Assembly (NCBI GenBank): GCA_964019155.1
Contig: OZ025240.1
Coordinates: 39,900,715 to 39,964,714, forward strand
Length of the DNA stretch: 64,000 bases
Source of the DNA: Osedax fenrisi
Taxonomy: Eukaryota; Annelida; Polychaeta; Sabellida; Siboglinidae
Direction of reading: 5' to 3'
Below the pieces are notes generated by a model. That model saw only the letters and a list, made by a program, of their open reading frames with translations, was not told the origin of the DNA and ran no database searches. Of the stretch, positions 1-13,000 are shown in pieces. How positions within the stretch are numbered: position 1 is the stretch's first letter; every line of letters starts with the position of its first letter. The translations under genes were made by a program, and so were the position numbers.

Positions 1-1130
1 ATATCGCAGTCGATAATGTACCTGCGCGCTAAGGGAACCCACACTGAAGAAGTCACTCGCTTCAAGTCGATACTCAGCACCGAACTGGTTTAACTCAGCG
101 CATTCTATGATACCACTCACTTTATATATTACCTCTGTAGATTAGTGGAACAGTATCTTACTAGGTAGTAATATATCCCGTGTTTCACTCATCGATATAA
201 AGAAAGTGGATAAGCAATTGACTGTAGTGTATGGCACTTTCCGCTACGAGCGCTGCAGTCGAAACCCACTATCTGGCCCACTACTTTTTATTTATAATAA
301 TATGTATTTATCATATATATATTGATAATTACTACCAATTTTAATATACTATCGATACTAAAAATAAAATTATATATTTAAAATACATAATATCAACATT
401 CCTCGTAATTTTGTGTATTTAAATTGAAGTTATAATACTATTTTATTGATTTTATTGATATTTATAATTTAAATCCATTGATATAGATAGAAGTCACTTT
501 AATCTATTTCGACGAAAAGACTACTGTTTCAATATTTGACATATATAATATGACTAATATCCAATCAAAATCACTGATACCATTTTGTTAATTTATCGAT
601 AAAAGTGTCGTTCACGTGTATATCTTTTACATGCATTGCGTGCGTCAATTGCTTATCCACTTTCTTTATATCGATGGTTTCACTCCGGGTAGTTGTACTG
701 TTTTCTCTTTAACTTTATTGAGAACTTAATAGACTCTATATCAAAATATATTACAATTTATATTGAAATTTCATGAACCATCGCAGTTATTTATAACATG
801 TATATATCTATGAATTCTTGAGGAGCCCATTTGTAACCACAATTTGTATTGTATTCAATACACATATATATATATCATGACTTCACCTAATATTACATAT
901 ACGACACACAGACAAACTTGACGTTATCAGTTAAGCGTAAGCTCCGTCGCTCTCAGAGTTCAGGCATGAAGTCACCTTCGACCTCTTCACTGTTGACCTC
1001 TACGCTGTTAACCTCTACCAGCGGCGTTACGCCGTCTAAGTCTAGCACTAGCGCCAGCTATATAGGACGGGATAATCATATCTTTAAAGTCATCGATTTC
1101 TTTATAACCAACTCTCTGAGTAGTAACTAA
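1..1130 (+). CDS. 3' end of an unrecognised gene (two exons, 5' partial)
   Basis: Two coding segments with gene-like codon composition in AT-rich surroundings. Exon a (1-87) reads SIMYLRAKGTHTEEVTRF then KSILSTEL and stops being open at a TAA at 91-93. A GT donor after CTG at 87 is in phase 0. Exon b (912-1130) follows an acceptor CACACAG, is also phase 0, and encodes a basic then Ser/Thr-rich tail (SVKRKLRRSQSSG, then SPSTSS and LLTSTLLTST) ending at a TAA. Joined, they give one C-terminus with matching phase. The alternative is that exon a is itself terminal, using the TAA at 91-93, and exon b belongs elsewhere. I do not recognise the protein; the YLRAKG stretch is faintly like C1D/Sas10 proteins, which is only a guess. 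The intron (88-911) holds a hAT MITE and a SINE fragment. Confidence 0.4.
190..676 (+). mobile_element. hAT-type MITE, copy 1 (complete)
   Basis: 487-bp element with terminal inverted repeats of about 30 bp (left CATCGATATAAAGAAAGTGG, right its complement ending CTTTATATCGATG). It is flanked by a perfect 8-bp duplication GTTTCACT at 182-189 and 677-684, the target-site length of the hAT superfamily. It has no coding capacity. Copies 2 and 3 lie at 4719 and 20425. It sits in the intron of the first gene. Confidence 0.9.
690..880 (+). repeat. Degenerate SINE body (family 2), 3' part
   Basis: Shares the order of motifs with the SINE at 12205-12472: TTTATTGAGAACTTAATA, then TTATTTATAACATGTATA, then TTCTTGAGGAGCCCATTTGT, then TTGTATTGTATTCAATACA and a TA-rich tail. 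The tRNA-like head is missing. Confidence 0.6.
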
Positions 1131-1450
1131 TTTTCATCTATTTTATTATAATAAATATTAAGTTTTATATTCATTATTTATATAAATATCTAATATTTAC
1201 ATATAAACTAACTAACATTGGTGGATATAACATTTATGTAGTATTACTAATATTTAGTAATATCACTAATTATGTAAAATTAACGTTCAATAATTTATCT
1301 TAAATATATGAGTCATTGTATGCATACTGATGATACAATTATCTCATCAGTGTATTGCTATATTTCTCATGTAAAGTTAATTTAATTATCACAAGGTTAT
1401 TTAATATAATAATTATTTTTATTAAGTTTATAAATATCCATATTTTTATA

Positions 1451-1520
1451 TTAAGGGCCGGGGTAACCTTGCCGAGTTTACATGTAAAAGATAGGGAAAA
1501 TTAGGGTCACTAAAAAGACT
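1451..1520 (+). mobile_element. Left end of a TTAA-type DNA element
   Basis: TTAA followed by GGGCCGGGGTAACCTTGCCG and then TTACATGTAAAAGATAGGG. The same end occurs at 35034 and, in a complete element, at 46837. No matching right end was found downstream, so this is an orphan or decayed copy. Confidence 0.55.
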
Positions 1521-2137
1521 ACTACTTTTATACAAATGCATATAATCACCTACTTTTTTTACCTATAGTTAGATAAATATTATAAAACCTATCCTATATA
1601 TAAATATATAACTATCTACAAGTTATCGGTTCCCTACCAATATTTTATTTTTGTATTTTTCATAAACTTTTTTTATAATATTTATAATTAGTATATTTTA
1701 AAATAAAATTATGACATTCTAACAGGATAGCTTATTATCAGTAATATCATATATATATATATATATATATATATACTCAGAAATTGTTATAATAATTGAA
1801 GCAATTGGACAAAAGTAGTAGTGGAAACAAATAAAATTCAAAAAAAGAAATTCTGTTTAATAGAGTAATATTTTTAAAATTTCGGAAAAACGAAATAGCA
1901 ATAAGAATTTCTACAGCCAAATACATAATGGTAAGATTGGAAATGATCTGGAGAAGTAGAGAAATAAGTTTATAAATTAAATTCAACCTATACAATACTC
2001 TTTTCTAAGAAATGATTGGATGCTTTTGAATCTAAATCACATAGAATAATGCTAAACATCACATACAGACAATGAAATACAAATGTATATATCCATGAGG
2101 AAATGATATCTAGAATTGTTACATATGAATGTGAAAA

Positions 2138-2367
2138 ATGAGTTGGTTTGGCAATGTGTCTAGACATGACACATTGGCAAATACTATTTTACAAGGTCGT
2201 GTTGAAGGTATAAGGAAAAGAGGTCGCCCTAAAAGGAATTGTATGGACGATGTCTGAGTGTACTCAATCATTACTTGATGTAACGAAATACTGTTATAGT
2301 TGGAAGAAGTTGTGCATGATGCATATCATGTCCTCCCTACGACGACTCGTAATGGCACTAGTTAGTT
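2138..2367 (+). pseudogene. Non-LTR retrotransposon RT, C-terminal fragment
   Basis: One open stretch reads MSWFGNVSRHDTLANTILQ, then GRVEGIRKRGRPKRNCMDDV, and hits a stop near 2254. Another frame resumes with VHDAYHVLPTTTR to about 2367. This is the familiar tail of reverse transcriptases of autonomous LINEs: W-x-GHV-x-R, a basic GRRxRGRPxxxW-DD block, then HDRxxW. Only the tail is left and it has stops, so it is a dead 5'-truncated copy. The same tail type is seen in the longer element at 44198-46279. Confidence 0.75.
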
Positions 2368-2887
2368 AATATTTCCAATATTATTTCAATCATTATTACT
2401 ACGCGAAGGATTTTCTACCGTAAAATAGGAACATTCATATTTCAAAATAAGGTGAATATAGAAATTCATAAATTAGACTCGTTGATTAATCGACGGGTGT
2501 ATGTGTTTTTCGGGCGTAACTAGAAAAATTGAATCGATATGAACATCCAATAAGATGTACATTGATAAACATAAGTGAAAATAAACTTATATACAGAGTC
2601 CACGGTTCGTATATACAATACAATAGACATTCAGTTTAACATGTATACAATAGACGTTCAGTCTAACATGTATACAATAAAATTATAAGATGTACAACGG
2701 TAAGAATACACTTTATTTTATTTATTTGTTTATTTTATGATATATATTAAAAGATAAAAATAATGGTTTTGTACATTTTAAATTTTTATTACCATGATAT
2801 AAAAATAAAATATAAAAATAATAAACTGTAATTTATAATAAGAGTTAAAAATAAAATAATAAAACTACGGTAGGATACAAAACTATA

Positions 2888-3695
2888 TTATATTAAACTA
2901 TTTTTAACCACATTAATAAATATATCATAATTAACTTCCGAACTATTTAATTTAGTTTTACATTGTTCTAATATATTTATAATATCACTTCTAGAATATA
3001 ACCTATCACTAGGTTCTAATTTAAGAGTTGGAGATGGTGTAGGGGATGACATCAACTGCTTTACGTAACTATGCTTTAATTTCCTATTATTCTTGGGAGA
3101 AATTTTCGCTTTTGTTAGCGTAGTGAATGAATAAATGTTTACCTTCCTCTTGAGAGCCGGAGATGGAATTGGAGAGGAAGTCCGGGAGGGGGATGGAGTC
3201 GGAGATGAAATCACCTGAGTTTCGTACCTCTGTTGTAATCTTCTGATAACCTCGGAAGAAATTTTAGCTTTTTTTAACGACGTGAATTTTGAATTGTCTA
3301 GCTTCCTCCTATTATAACACAATACAAATTATTAATATTTATATTAGTATAATGTATATTTCGATAGTGTATATAAAATATACTAACTTAAATTCATTGT
3401 CACTCATAGCATCTTTTAACAAATTTAGTTCTCTTACTTCTTGCCGTCTGGGGCGTATACTACTGTCTTGTGGCCGTTCATCTAATGCTATCCGTGACAA
3501 CTGCTTAGTATTCCAATTTAAATAAAATTTATTTTCATATCTACGAATTAAAATTTCGACTTTATCTTTAACAGAGATATGTTTTTTAAAATTAAAATTA
3601 GGCATAGCTTTAACAGATATATGTTTTTTAAAATTAGGCATAGTACTATTATAATATGATATACTATAATTTATAGAACTTTCTATCGAAATCAA
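2888..3695 (-). CDS. Unrecognised SP-motif protein with internal repeats (two exons)
   Basis: Minus-strand gene with exon 1 at 3695-3388 and exon 2 at 3308-2888, split by a 79-bp intron with donor GTTAGT and acceptor TTATAATAG. Exon 1 leaves two bases and exon 2 supplies one, so the frame is kept, giving about 242 residues. Exon 1 carries FKKHISVK twice, then KVEILIRRYENKFYLNW. Exon 2 carries two diverged repeats: FTSLKKAKIS, a basic helix and SSPTPSPS; then FTTLTKAKIS, a basic helix and SSPTPSPT. The C-terminus looks like a short helix-forming domain (SRSDIINILEQCKTKLNSS). The clustered SP/TP sites suggest proline-directed kinase targets. The start could be M3695 or the MPNFKK methionine near 3641. 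It is divergent from LRRIQ3. Function unknown. Confidence 0.7.
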
Positions 3696-4322
3696 TACTA
3701 TCTGGTAACATAATTATTTTATAGACTTAATTATATGCTTAGTTTATAGACAAACATATGATTAGTCATAACTTGTACATTATTTGAATTAATGATATAC
3801 TAAATTACTGAGGAATATGTGAATAATGTTGTTTTTAGTATTAACACATTGGTATTACAATTATTATAATTGAATAATACGAATATCCGTCGATTTTTAA
3901 AATAAGCGGTCAGGGGTCGACTATCGAATTAACTTTCGGACAGCTTGTTTGTTTTATCCATTATTATAATGATTATACATTTATACTTGGAGTTCAAGTC
4001 TTGGAAATAAGTTTATTGGAAATATTATACAATATTCGATTCAGTCATAATTAATGAGATTTAGTACATAGCCTTAATGAAAATAATTTACATAATAGTA
4101 AAAAAAGATTTTCGCAAAATCTTTGATAATAAAAATTCAAAGATATTAGAATATATATAGGAGTTAAGTAAATCATGTGACTTATTTTATTTATTGTAAC
4201 GAAGTAAACAATAACAATATATTTTATATATTACAATTTAAAAATATTTTCTTATATATTGTATTTATAATTTATATTTAATATATATATATCTGGAAAG
4301 TAATTATCATTTAATATAAAGT
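3696..4322. promoter_or_regulatory. Head-to-head intergenic region (possible bidirectional promoter)
   Basis: The 627 bp between the two divergent first coding exons must hold the 5' UTRs and promoters of both genes. It is AT-rich. It contains a perfect short palindrome AAAGATTTTCGCAAAATCTTT at about 4105-4126, related to the GAA-loop hairpins at 21.7 and 50.5 kb. No TATA box or initiator can be assigned by eye. Confidence 0.4.
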
Positions 4323-7016
4323 ATGTTTTCTAAAGCTGATAATGATAGAATGAGAAAAACAGGGTTATCTGATAAAATATGTAAACTATTTGAAAAAAGA
4401 AGAGAAGAGCAAGCTTTAAAACAAGCCGAAATTGATGGTGATTTTTATTTACCATCAAAATTGGATATCGTATCCTCATTTTCTGAAGCTATTACTAATG
4501 ATAATGAAAGAAATTCAATACTCCAAGAAGATATTGGTATTACATTATATATTAAATAATAATTATTAGTATCATAATCATCAGATAATCATAATTATGT
4601 ACAAATGTATTATTATAATACATTTGTTATTAAAAATACTCGAACATTATCAGTATGTTCAACATAAGCAGTAGAGGAGCTAAATATCTATGACTAATAG
4701 TTTATTATATACTGGAGCAATCGATATAAAGAAAGTGGATATGAAATTAACGCACGCAATGCATGTAAAAGATAGTTACGCAAATGTCACTTTTATCGAT
4801 AAATTAACAAAATTTCATCTTTGATTTTGATTGGATATTAGTCATATTATATATGTCAAATGTTAAAACAGTAGGCTTTTCGTCAAAATAGATTAAAATG
4901 ACTTCTACCTATATCAATGGATTTAGATTATAAATATCAATAAAATAGTATGATATCTTCAATTTAAATACACACAATTACTAGGAATATTGATATGATG
5001 TATTTTAAAAATATAATTTTATTTATAGTGTACATTAAAAAAGGTATATATATTTTGGCATAGTTTTAAACTTCGCACATGAATAAGTTTCACAGAAGAA
5101 TGTTGCGATAGATGTTATTTCTAATTAATGGCTCTAAGAATAATCCATATATAAGTAGAAATCGCATACATAAAAAATTTATACAAGTTGACATTATCAC
5201 GGTTATAAAATATTTTTAATATCACATGTGTCTATTATAAATATTAAAAATTAACATTCAAAGTTAAATAGATTGCGAATTATATTCTTATATTTCATTA
5301 GTAATATATAGTAATATTATTAATATTATTGTTACTAATATTTGAATGTTACTAAATACGTTGATTACATAACAGACGAGGATACTTCAGAAGTTTACCT
5401 AATCAAGCTGTCGAAATGTAGGATAAGAAACGTGACTGACATAAGCTTTTGTTTTAACCTCGTCATTCTCGACCTCAGTAACAACTATATCTCATCGATA
5501 GCCCCACTGTCAGAGTGCTGCCAACTATACAAATTAGATTTACACTCTAATAAGGTATTTTAGTATTATTATTATTATTTATTATCTATAAATGCTTAAT
5601 TAATAAATTAGGTATATTATTGTTTGCTTTTATTTACACGTTACATTTAATACGCAGATATGCAGATTGCCGGATAAATACTTTTGGTCGGGTTTTCCGA
5701 ATTTGAATTTCCTGTACCTTCACGATAATCCATTAGGAAACATTCATAATATCACTCAACTTTGCCATATTTCCACATTACAAGTTAGTTACATAGACAT
5801 ATATATATTGCAATAAAATCTTGATATTCATATTATTAGACATACATAAAATAAAAATTGCAATAATATTGTAAGCATATTTATTATAATATAAATAGAT
5901 ATGATATATTTAAATTTGAATATTTTTAGCATTATGCTTACCAATATGTTACAACTATATAGGTTAATGTTTATATTCATAGTTAATAATACATTATTGT
6001 GTAGATAAATAATAAATTATAGTATAGATACATTCGTATTCAAATTTAATGTTCCATTATTTACATTATTTTATTCTATGAATCTATAAATATAAAATAT
6101 ATCTAAATTAAGATGTAATAAGTACAATGTAATAATCACCCTGGCTAGGATAACATCTATCACCAGGCGAACATGCATTATTTAGCAGCGCTATATACCA
6201 TGTGCTGCGATTGCCAATAGTATTCGATATTAGTGATGTCGTTGCGAACATACGAGTAAATGTTATGTAAAGAGCTCGCTGAAGTTCTAGTAAGGCGGCT
6301 CATATCCAATAGTTTGACCCTCCGCCCCGCCCCCGCCCACTACCTCTAGGTTCTAACGATGTACAACACTCCGTTTTCACTGCACAAGAACTACAGACAT
6401 CACATAGTCAACACGATATTCTCGCTGCGTTCGCTCGACGATTACATCATCGGGGACGATGAAATCATCGAAGACTCTAGCTTCGTCGGAAGATTCTCAC
6501 GTTTTCATCCGCAGCTTCATCTGCCGCCTATTTTACATGAAATCCATCAGGTGCCGTCGTCGTATATAAACAATATAAATGTCTATTAACATAACTACGT
6601 ATGTAACTCCTTTTATGCTGTTCATAGAATCTAAATTATTGTAATTATACATTATATATGAATGTATAATAAGCTGATTGCTCTTTAGAAATGTTTTCTA
6701 TAAAAACCATAACATCATAATATAACATACATTGTTATTCTTAAAATATATAAAAAATGTATATTTTATATTATATATATAATTTAAAATCTATATATAT
6801 ATATATATATATATACAAATTATAATATTTTATTTAATACTCTTTAATATTTTACAGAATTCTACATTTTACGAAGCATTATATTCATGTAAGAATTTGC
6901 TAAATCATATAAACTGGGTTATGAGTCATCACTCCCCTGTAATCATCATACAGAGACATTTACGTGGATATCTTATTAGAAAACATCTTGATTCAAAAGT
7001 ATTCTCTAAATTTTGG

Positions 7017-7080
<64 letters not shown>

Positions 7081-10000
7081 ACAGAGTGTAAGTTTATTTT
7101 AATATATATATATAATGTTACAGTTTACCTATAATTCTTATATATATAAGAATTATAGGTAAACTGTAACATTTACCTATTTATATTATGATTTATTATA
7201 AATTCTAAAATATGTTATCATTATATTTCAGGGCATAGAAACCAACTGTATGTTTTTAATCACAATTTTAAATATACATAATTAATTTACTTATTAATTA
7301 TCAAATAATAATACACACTAATTAATCATTATCATTATTCCAGTAGAAATTAATTATAATTGTCAATGATTCTTTATTAGTCAAACTTTAGTTATTATTA
7401 ATAGTGAAATAAAATGTGTATACATTGTAATATTTCAATATACACATATATTATTAATTTAGTATATATATATATAATCTATGTAGTATCTAATTATTAT
7501 CTAGTAATTATATCATTACAAGTATATAAACACCCGTAAGTCCAACGTACAAACTAATACAACTGCGCATAATAATAATAATAAATATTTATTAGAAAAA
7601 AGTTGTAAATTTTTTTCGTATGAAGTATTTAAATTAATTATATCGTTATTTCCTCTAAAGGGCTTCGGATAAAGATCAATATATTTTCTACGAAGCGTAT
7701 AATAAAGTTAGCACCCATCCCTACACCGCCCCCCGCCCCCCCCGATCAGGAAGTTAACGAATTCGAAGACGTCGACCGGTCTATCGGTGCCTCCCCTGAA
7801 CACCCTGTCTAGCAACCGAGCGATATCTCACGCCTCTACCGCCCCGCCCCCTTCTTCCCCGGCCACGGCGTCGCGCACCGACGATCTTCACTCGACGCTG
7901 AGACGGCTCGACTACGACACCTACATACAACAGCACATCAGACCCGGCTCCAATCAACGTTAGTGAGTGTAACGCAGCCACAGCTGCAGCAGCATATCAG
8001 TGATATCGTGCGGAGTGATCTTGTGGGGAGTGATATTGTGCGCGCCGATGATATATATTAGTGTAAATATTATTTATAAATAGTAGAATTTATACTACGC
8101 ATGCATTCACCAAACGGAACGAGATTATTCCGTAGTACGGAGTCCTTACGAGATCACTGGTTACCACTCAGTATATAGTATATAGTATTATCTTTGCGCC
8201 TCACTAAAACTGACGACGAACCACGAGGAAATCAATCATAACTTTTACGTAACTTTTTTACCATATTTTTAATATTTATGATATCTTTAATATATATATA
8301 TATATATATATGACATTTTATTTTATTATTCAATCATTATAATATTCATCGCTATTTGTATTTGTATTTAGTATAAATATATAATAATAGATGAATTTAA
8401 ATATATAGATTAAAGACTTTAATTTAGATACATACATTTGATTTAGTTCAATTAATATTCATTTTTAAATTATTTGAATATTAATAGGAATATAAATATT
8501 TTCTGTAGATAATTTTATTATTTTATTAGGCAAATATTATACAAAAAATTAACAAATATTATATTTTATTAACAATAATTAAGATACAATAATTTACCAA
8601 TATTGATTAATTATTATACTTAATTAAATCATTATTACATATGACATTTATGTTACCTTAAATATGTACTACAGATGATAGGCCTTACTCTATGACTTCA
8701 TCTCAAAGATTTACTCCTGATATATTCATTAATATAATACAGGTTTGTATTCGTAATATATGTATGTATATATATATATTATAAAAATAGTTACATTATT
8801 ATTAAAATTATTATTTATTAAATAATTGTAATGATATAGAATAAATTAAGCCTATATATTAAATACCTATTGATTAACTGTTGTAGTTTAGATAACAGCA
8901 TTACATGTCTGATAATCGTGTATTATGCTATTGTATTAATTGTGTGGTATTGTCTTATAAGTATATATTTACCTAACGTGATCGAATGTGTATGCATGCG
9001 ATTATGCTAGATTATGTTAAGCCTTTATAAATATCTGAATAACAATAATAACAATACATATAGGTGTACTCATTACAAAGACTATTGAAGTATTAACTAA
9101 TACGCTTTGTATAATAGTACGTATCTATAATATATAGTATGTTTAATTAACGGTGAATAATTCTGCCAATATAATACATATACTTTATAACAATATTGAT
9201 TAGAAGAATGTGTTTGTTTTCCATTTTGTTTTGTTTATTATATTGGTATACTTGTTCCTCCTAAAATGTTTCAATATTTTATAACATATTTTTTATTATT
9301 TTCACCTATAAATATATATATATTTACGTAAATATATATTAATATATTAAATACATATGATTACCATAGTTTAAATTTGAAAAAATATAAATATTAATTA
9401 AATATTATTAAGTATTTATTACATTATATTATAGTAAAAATAAATGTATAACATATATGAAATATTTATATAAATATAAACAATTAAAATATTTGTAAGA
9501 ATTGTAAGAATATATTAATTATTGTTAAAAGAGTAGTTATTTTGTTATTAATATATTTACTACATACATATATTATTTAAATAATAGATTAACATTTATG
9601 ATTACATTTTCCATAAAAATAATTACCTTCTATTTTTTAAATATATCAAAATTTAAACTAAAGTATTTCAATTTATTATGCACATTTCACGTATTAAGCC
9701 TAAGGATATTAAGTTTACTGTATTGTTTATATTATGATTTCTTATATCTGTAGAACATGTTTTCTCTATGTTTATTAAGAGTGGGGACAACCTTCGTAGT
9801 GATTAGATGTAACAAATAGGGTACTAAACAGATGATGACTATTGAGATTCATCATAGAATTAATAATTTCTATTACTTTTTACATAATATTCATACCTAT
9901 ATGAAAGCTTTATAAAATAGTAAGACAAGTTTAAGTAATAACAAGTTTAGAATTTTGTTTCTGAAACAATAATAATATGCATTTGTGTAATTTTTTAATA

Positions 10001-13000
10001 TAATACCTCTATAGGGATATATACTTTACAAAAAATGGTATATATTAGGAATATAACCAAAGTTTAAAATATAATTAATTGTATTATAATAAATTATAAA
10101 CTTTTGAACATCAAAAGTCATGGAGCTCAAAAAAATAAATGGCCAAAATGTTCTGAAATATAAAATTATACTGTTACTTTCTGGTAATAAATACTAATAT
10201 TATCGCTAATAATAACATGATATTATATAAAATGAAATCAAAATATTATCTATAGTAATACTCTAGTAATACATTATAATATTAATGATTATATAAAAGA
10301 AATAATGTGAAAATATATACTTATATTACGATTACATTTTGATATAAAATAAAATATTTCACACCATTTATGTACGATTAGAATGCATATTCGAAGTATA
10401 TAGTTACTTTATATGACATATATGACTGTTTAAAGATAATTAATTATATTTTTGTAACAGAAATTTGAATGATATATAATATGAGATATTTTTATTGATA
10501 TTTTATTTGGTGGAGTCCTTTCATCCCATCCAGGAAATTTAGTTGAAGTTTTCACTTATAACCATATGGCTCTAATTTCTCTTCGAAACCGTTCTCATGT
10601 TAAGGCATCCATGGTTTTACGAGAGCCGATCATTTATTTATATACAATTATTCTTCTAAATCACTTCTAAATATTATTTTAAAACCTATTTTAATTATCC
10701 GTACGAGGATATATGAATATATATATATATATATTTTATATATTATATCTAATTACATACAAAATATATTCCAGCCCTTAATGTAAAATAAATATATATT
10801 ATTATTATTTATATAAATATAATCTCATAAATATACAAGTTATTATATTAGTGATTTTTATAAACTTATATTATTATAAAAATCTTCGAAGGGATATAAG
10901 TTAAGTGTAAAATTAAGGTTATAAGTGAAAACTTCATCTAAGTTCCTGAATGGGATTAAGGATTCCACCAAAATAAAATTATTGTTATAATACACATATA
11001 TATTTACAATCTACGAGGTTATGTTTCAATTTACAATCTACGGTTATGTTCTACAAGTGATGTTCGACATATCCACCACTACCACCACCACCACCACTAC
11101 CACAACCACCACCAACACTAACATCACTACCACCACCATTATAGGACAAATCACCAGTGAACGAGACCTCACCCATAACCGATCATTCATCTCGCGTCTA
11201 CCTGTCCCCTAAACCTAGACGATCATTCCACGTGAATACTTCTAAATTACAGGTAGTATTTGTCAACATGCAATGCATATTAAGATCTTATAGGCTTATA
11301 ATATATTGTAACATATAGAAACTCTGTCTATAGAGAGGCAGTCGCGTGTGTGATATGTATAAATGTAAGAGTATATTTATTTAGATGGCGAAACATGATA
11401 CAACATGGGTGCATCGTAGCGCTATAACACTAATAACTTATTATAAGATATAACACTCCTCTATTTCACTTATTATTTTTGTCCGTGTTATATTCAATGT
11501 ATATTATTATTAAATTGTTATCGTATTTCTATTATCTTATTATTATTTTCTTCCCGCACGAGCGAAGGGGTCTATTTAAACATAACCCTATATATAAAAC
11601 ATGACCCTAATTTAGTGCTTAATAAACCTTATATCATCATCATCATCATCATCATCATATAATTGATTATGTTCACCTCTTCCCTTCTGTTACGTTAACG
11701 ACCGATACCGATTGCTCTAGAAAAGCATACTGCAGCAACTCTCCGACGAGAAGGACAAAGTGAACAAAGACAGTAAACAGAACTTCATCCTGCCCGACTT
11801 CAACATCGACCTGAAGACCAAAAACATCAACGTGGTGTCTGACTTAGCCGTCAACAGGGATCAACATACACCCATTAGGTAAGCAGTGCATAGCATGTAA
11901 TGATGGGCTGATTAGTGACATTGACGATGTGTATATATCATCGTAGCAATAATACACTACATACTTTATGATTAACTAACAAAACAATTTATTTATTTTC
12001 TTACGCTGGCGTAAATGATTAAATATAAAATAAATGTCTTCGTTATTAATAAGAGATATTGAATTCCCAGTTGCTTTGATGTAACGATACCTAGATGTGT
12101 GCTATCGAGCATATCATAATACGTTGCATAACTTCATGTGTAGACAATAAACAGTATTACATAAAATTCGCATAACTTCGCGTATAATAATATTTATTGA
12201 AATCTCATATATATATATTGAATACAATACAAATAGCGGATACAAATGGACCCCTCAAGAAGTCATCGACTTATATATGTTATAAATAACTGCGAGGGGC
12301 CCCGGACAATACAATATAAATAGTAACCCTTTTATTTCCTGTGTTTTGATTTATCATTTATTAAGTTCTTAATAAACACAAGAGAAAAATAATAACTACC
12401 TGGAGTCGAACCCGGGAACTCTGGCTTACTAGCTTTTGGTTATCCCACTGAGCCATAGACCCAAGACTGTGAGACCATACGATCATTATTACAACAACAC
12501 ATGACATAACCTGACACCCTCCCGTAGAGAACAAAGAGCGGGCAGCGAGGGAGATGAAGACACATGCGCGTTCCGTCTCACCGGACACACGGCCGAAGTG
12601 AAGGTGTACGACAGAACGATGGGCATGATGCTGGGGCGCAGGGAGATGGGGCGCGATATACGACACGCCGTTAAGGAACAGGTTAGCGCCCATAACCTGT
12701 AGCATCTATTCAGAGAGTTCTGTAATATCTGCGCTTACTAGCGGCATACGATAGATTAGCATTACCTAGTGGCCGCATGTTAGTAATATATTAATATCAT
12801 ATGAACCAAACTGCCTGTGTGGCTCAGTGGCTAAGGCGTCAGACACACAAGCAGTAGGATACGGGTTCGAGCCTCGTCCGGACCATTAATTAATTTTATA
12901 TATTGGGTCTTAAAATATTATTTAGAAGTGATCTTATATAATTGTGTATAAATAAATGATCAGCTCTCGTTAAAACCATGGATGCCTTAACATGAGAGCG

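Larger units (their letters stand above)
1131..2887. other. Intergenic AT-rich region
   Basis: No gene seen. It contains the TTAA element end at 1451, an (AT)n tract at 1748-1774, the LINE fragment at 2138, and two tandem copies of a ~28-bp unit with ACATGTATACAATAGAC at about 2610-2680. Confidence 0.6.
8743..11144. other. LRRIQ3 intron 7: no gene seen
   Basis: 2.4 kb of AT-rich sequence. The only structured content is a pair of inverted SINE family 1 fragments (10500-10680 and 10880-10978) and an ACC-rich microsatellite (11071-11140) reaching the exon 8 acceptor. Confidence 0.6.

Noticed and set aside
7242..7257. 16-nt micro-exon (GIETN) between LRRIQ3 exons 5 and 6
   Set aside because: It has good splice sites but would break the frame with the next exon.
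7661..7711. LRRIQ3 exon 6 starting at 7661 after CTCTAAAG
   Set aside because: This frame needs a one-base change in the C-run at 7733-7743 to reach the open frame downstream; starting at 7712 needs none. Missing exons here remain possible.
11021..11212. Plus frame with a poly-threonine run
   Set aside because: The threonines come from an intronic ACC repeat; the neighbouring exon is read in another frame that matches its neighbours in phase.
12816..12886. tRNA gene (A and B boxes at 12820-12880; also 12395-12470, 19950-20005, 43127-43200)
   Set aside because: The acceptor stems do not pair and each is followed by a shared non-tRNA body; these are SINE heads.
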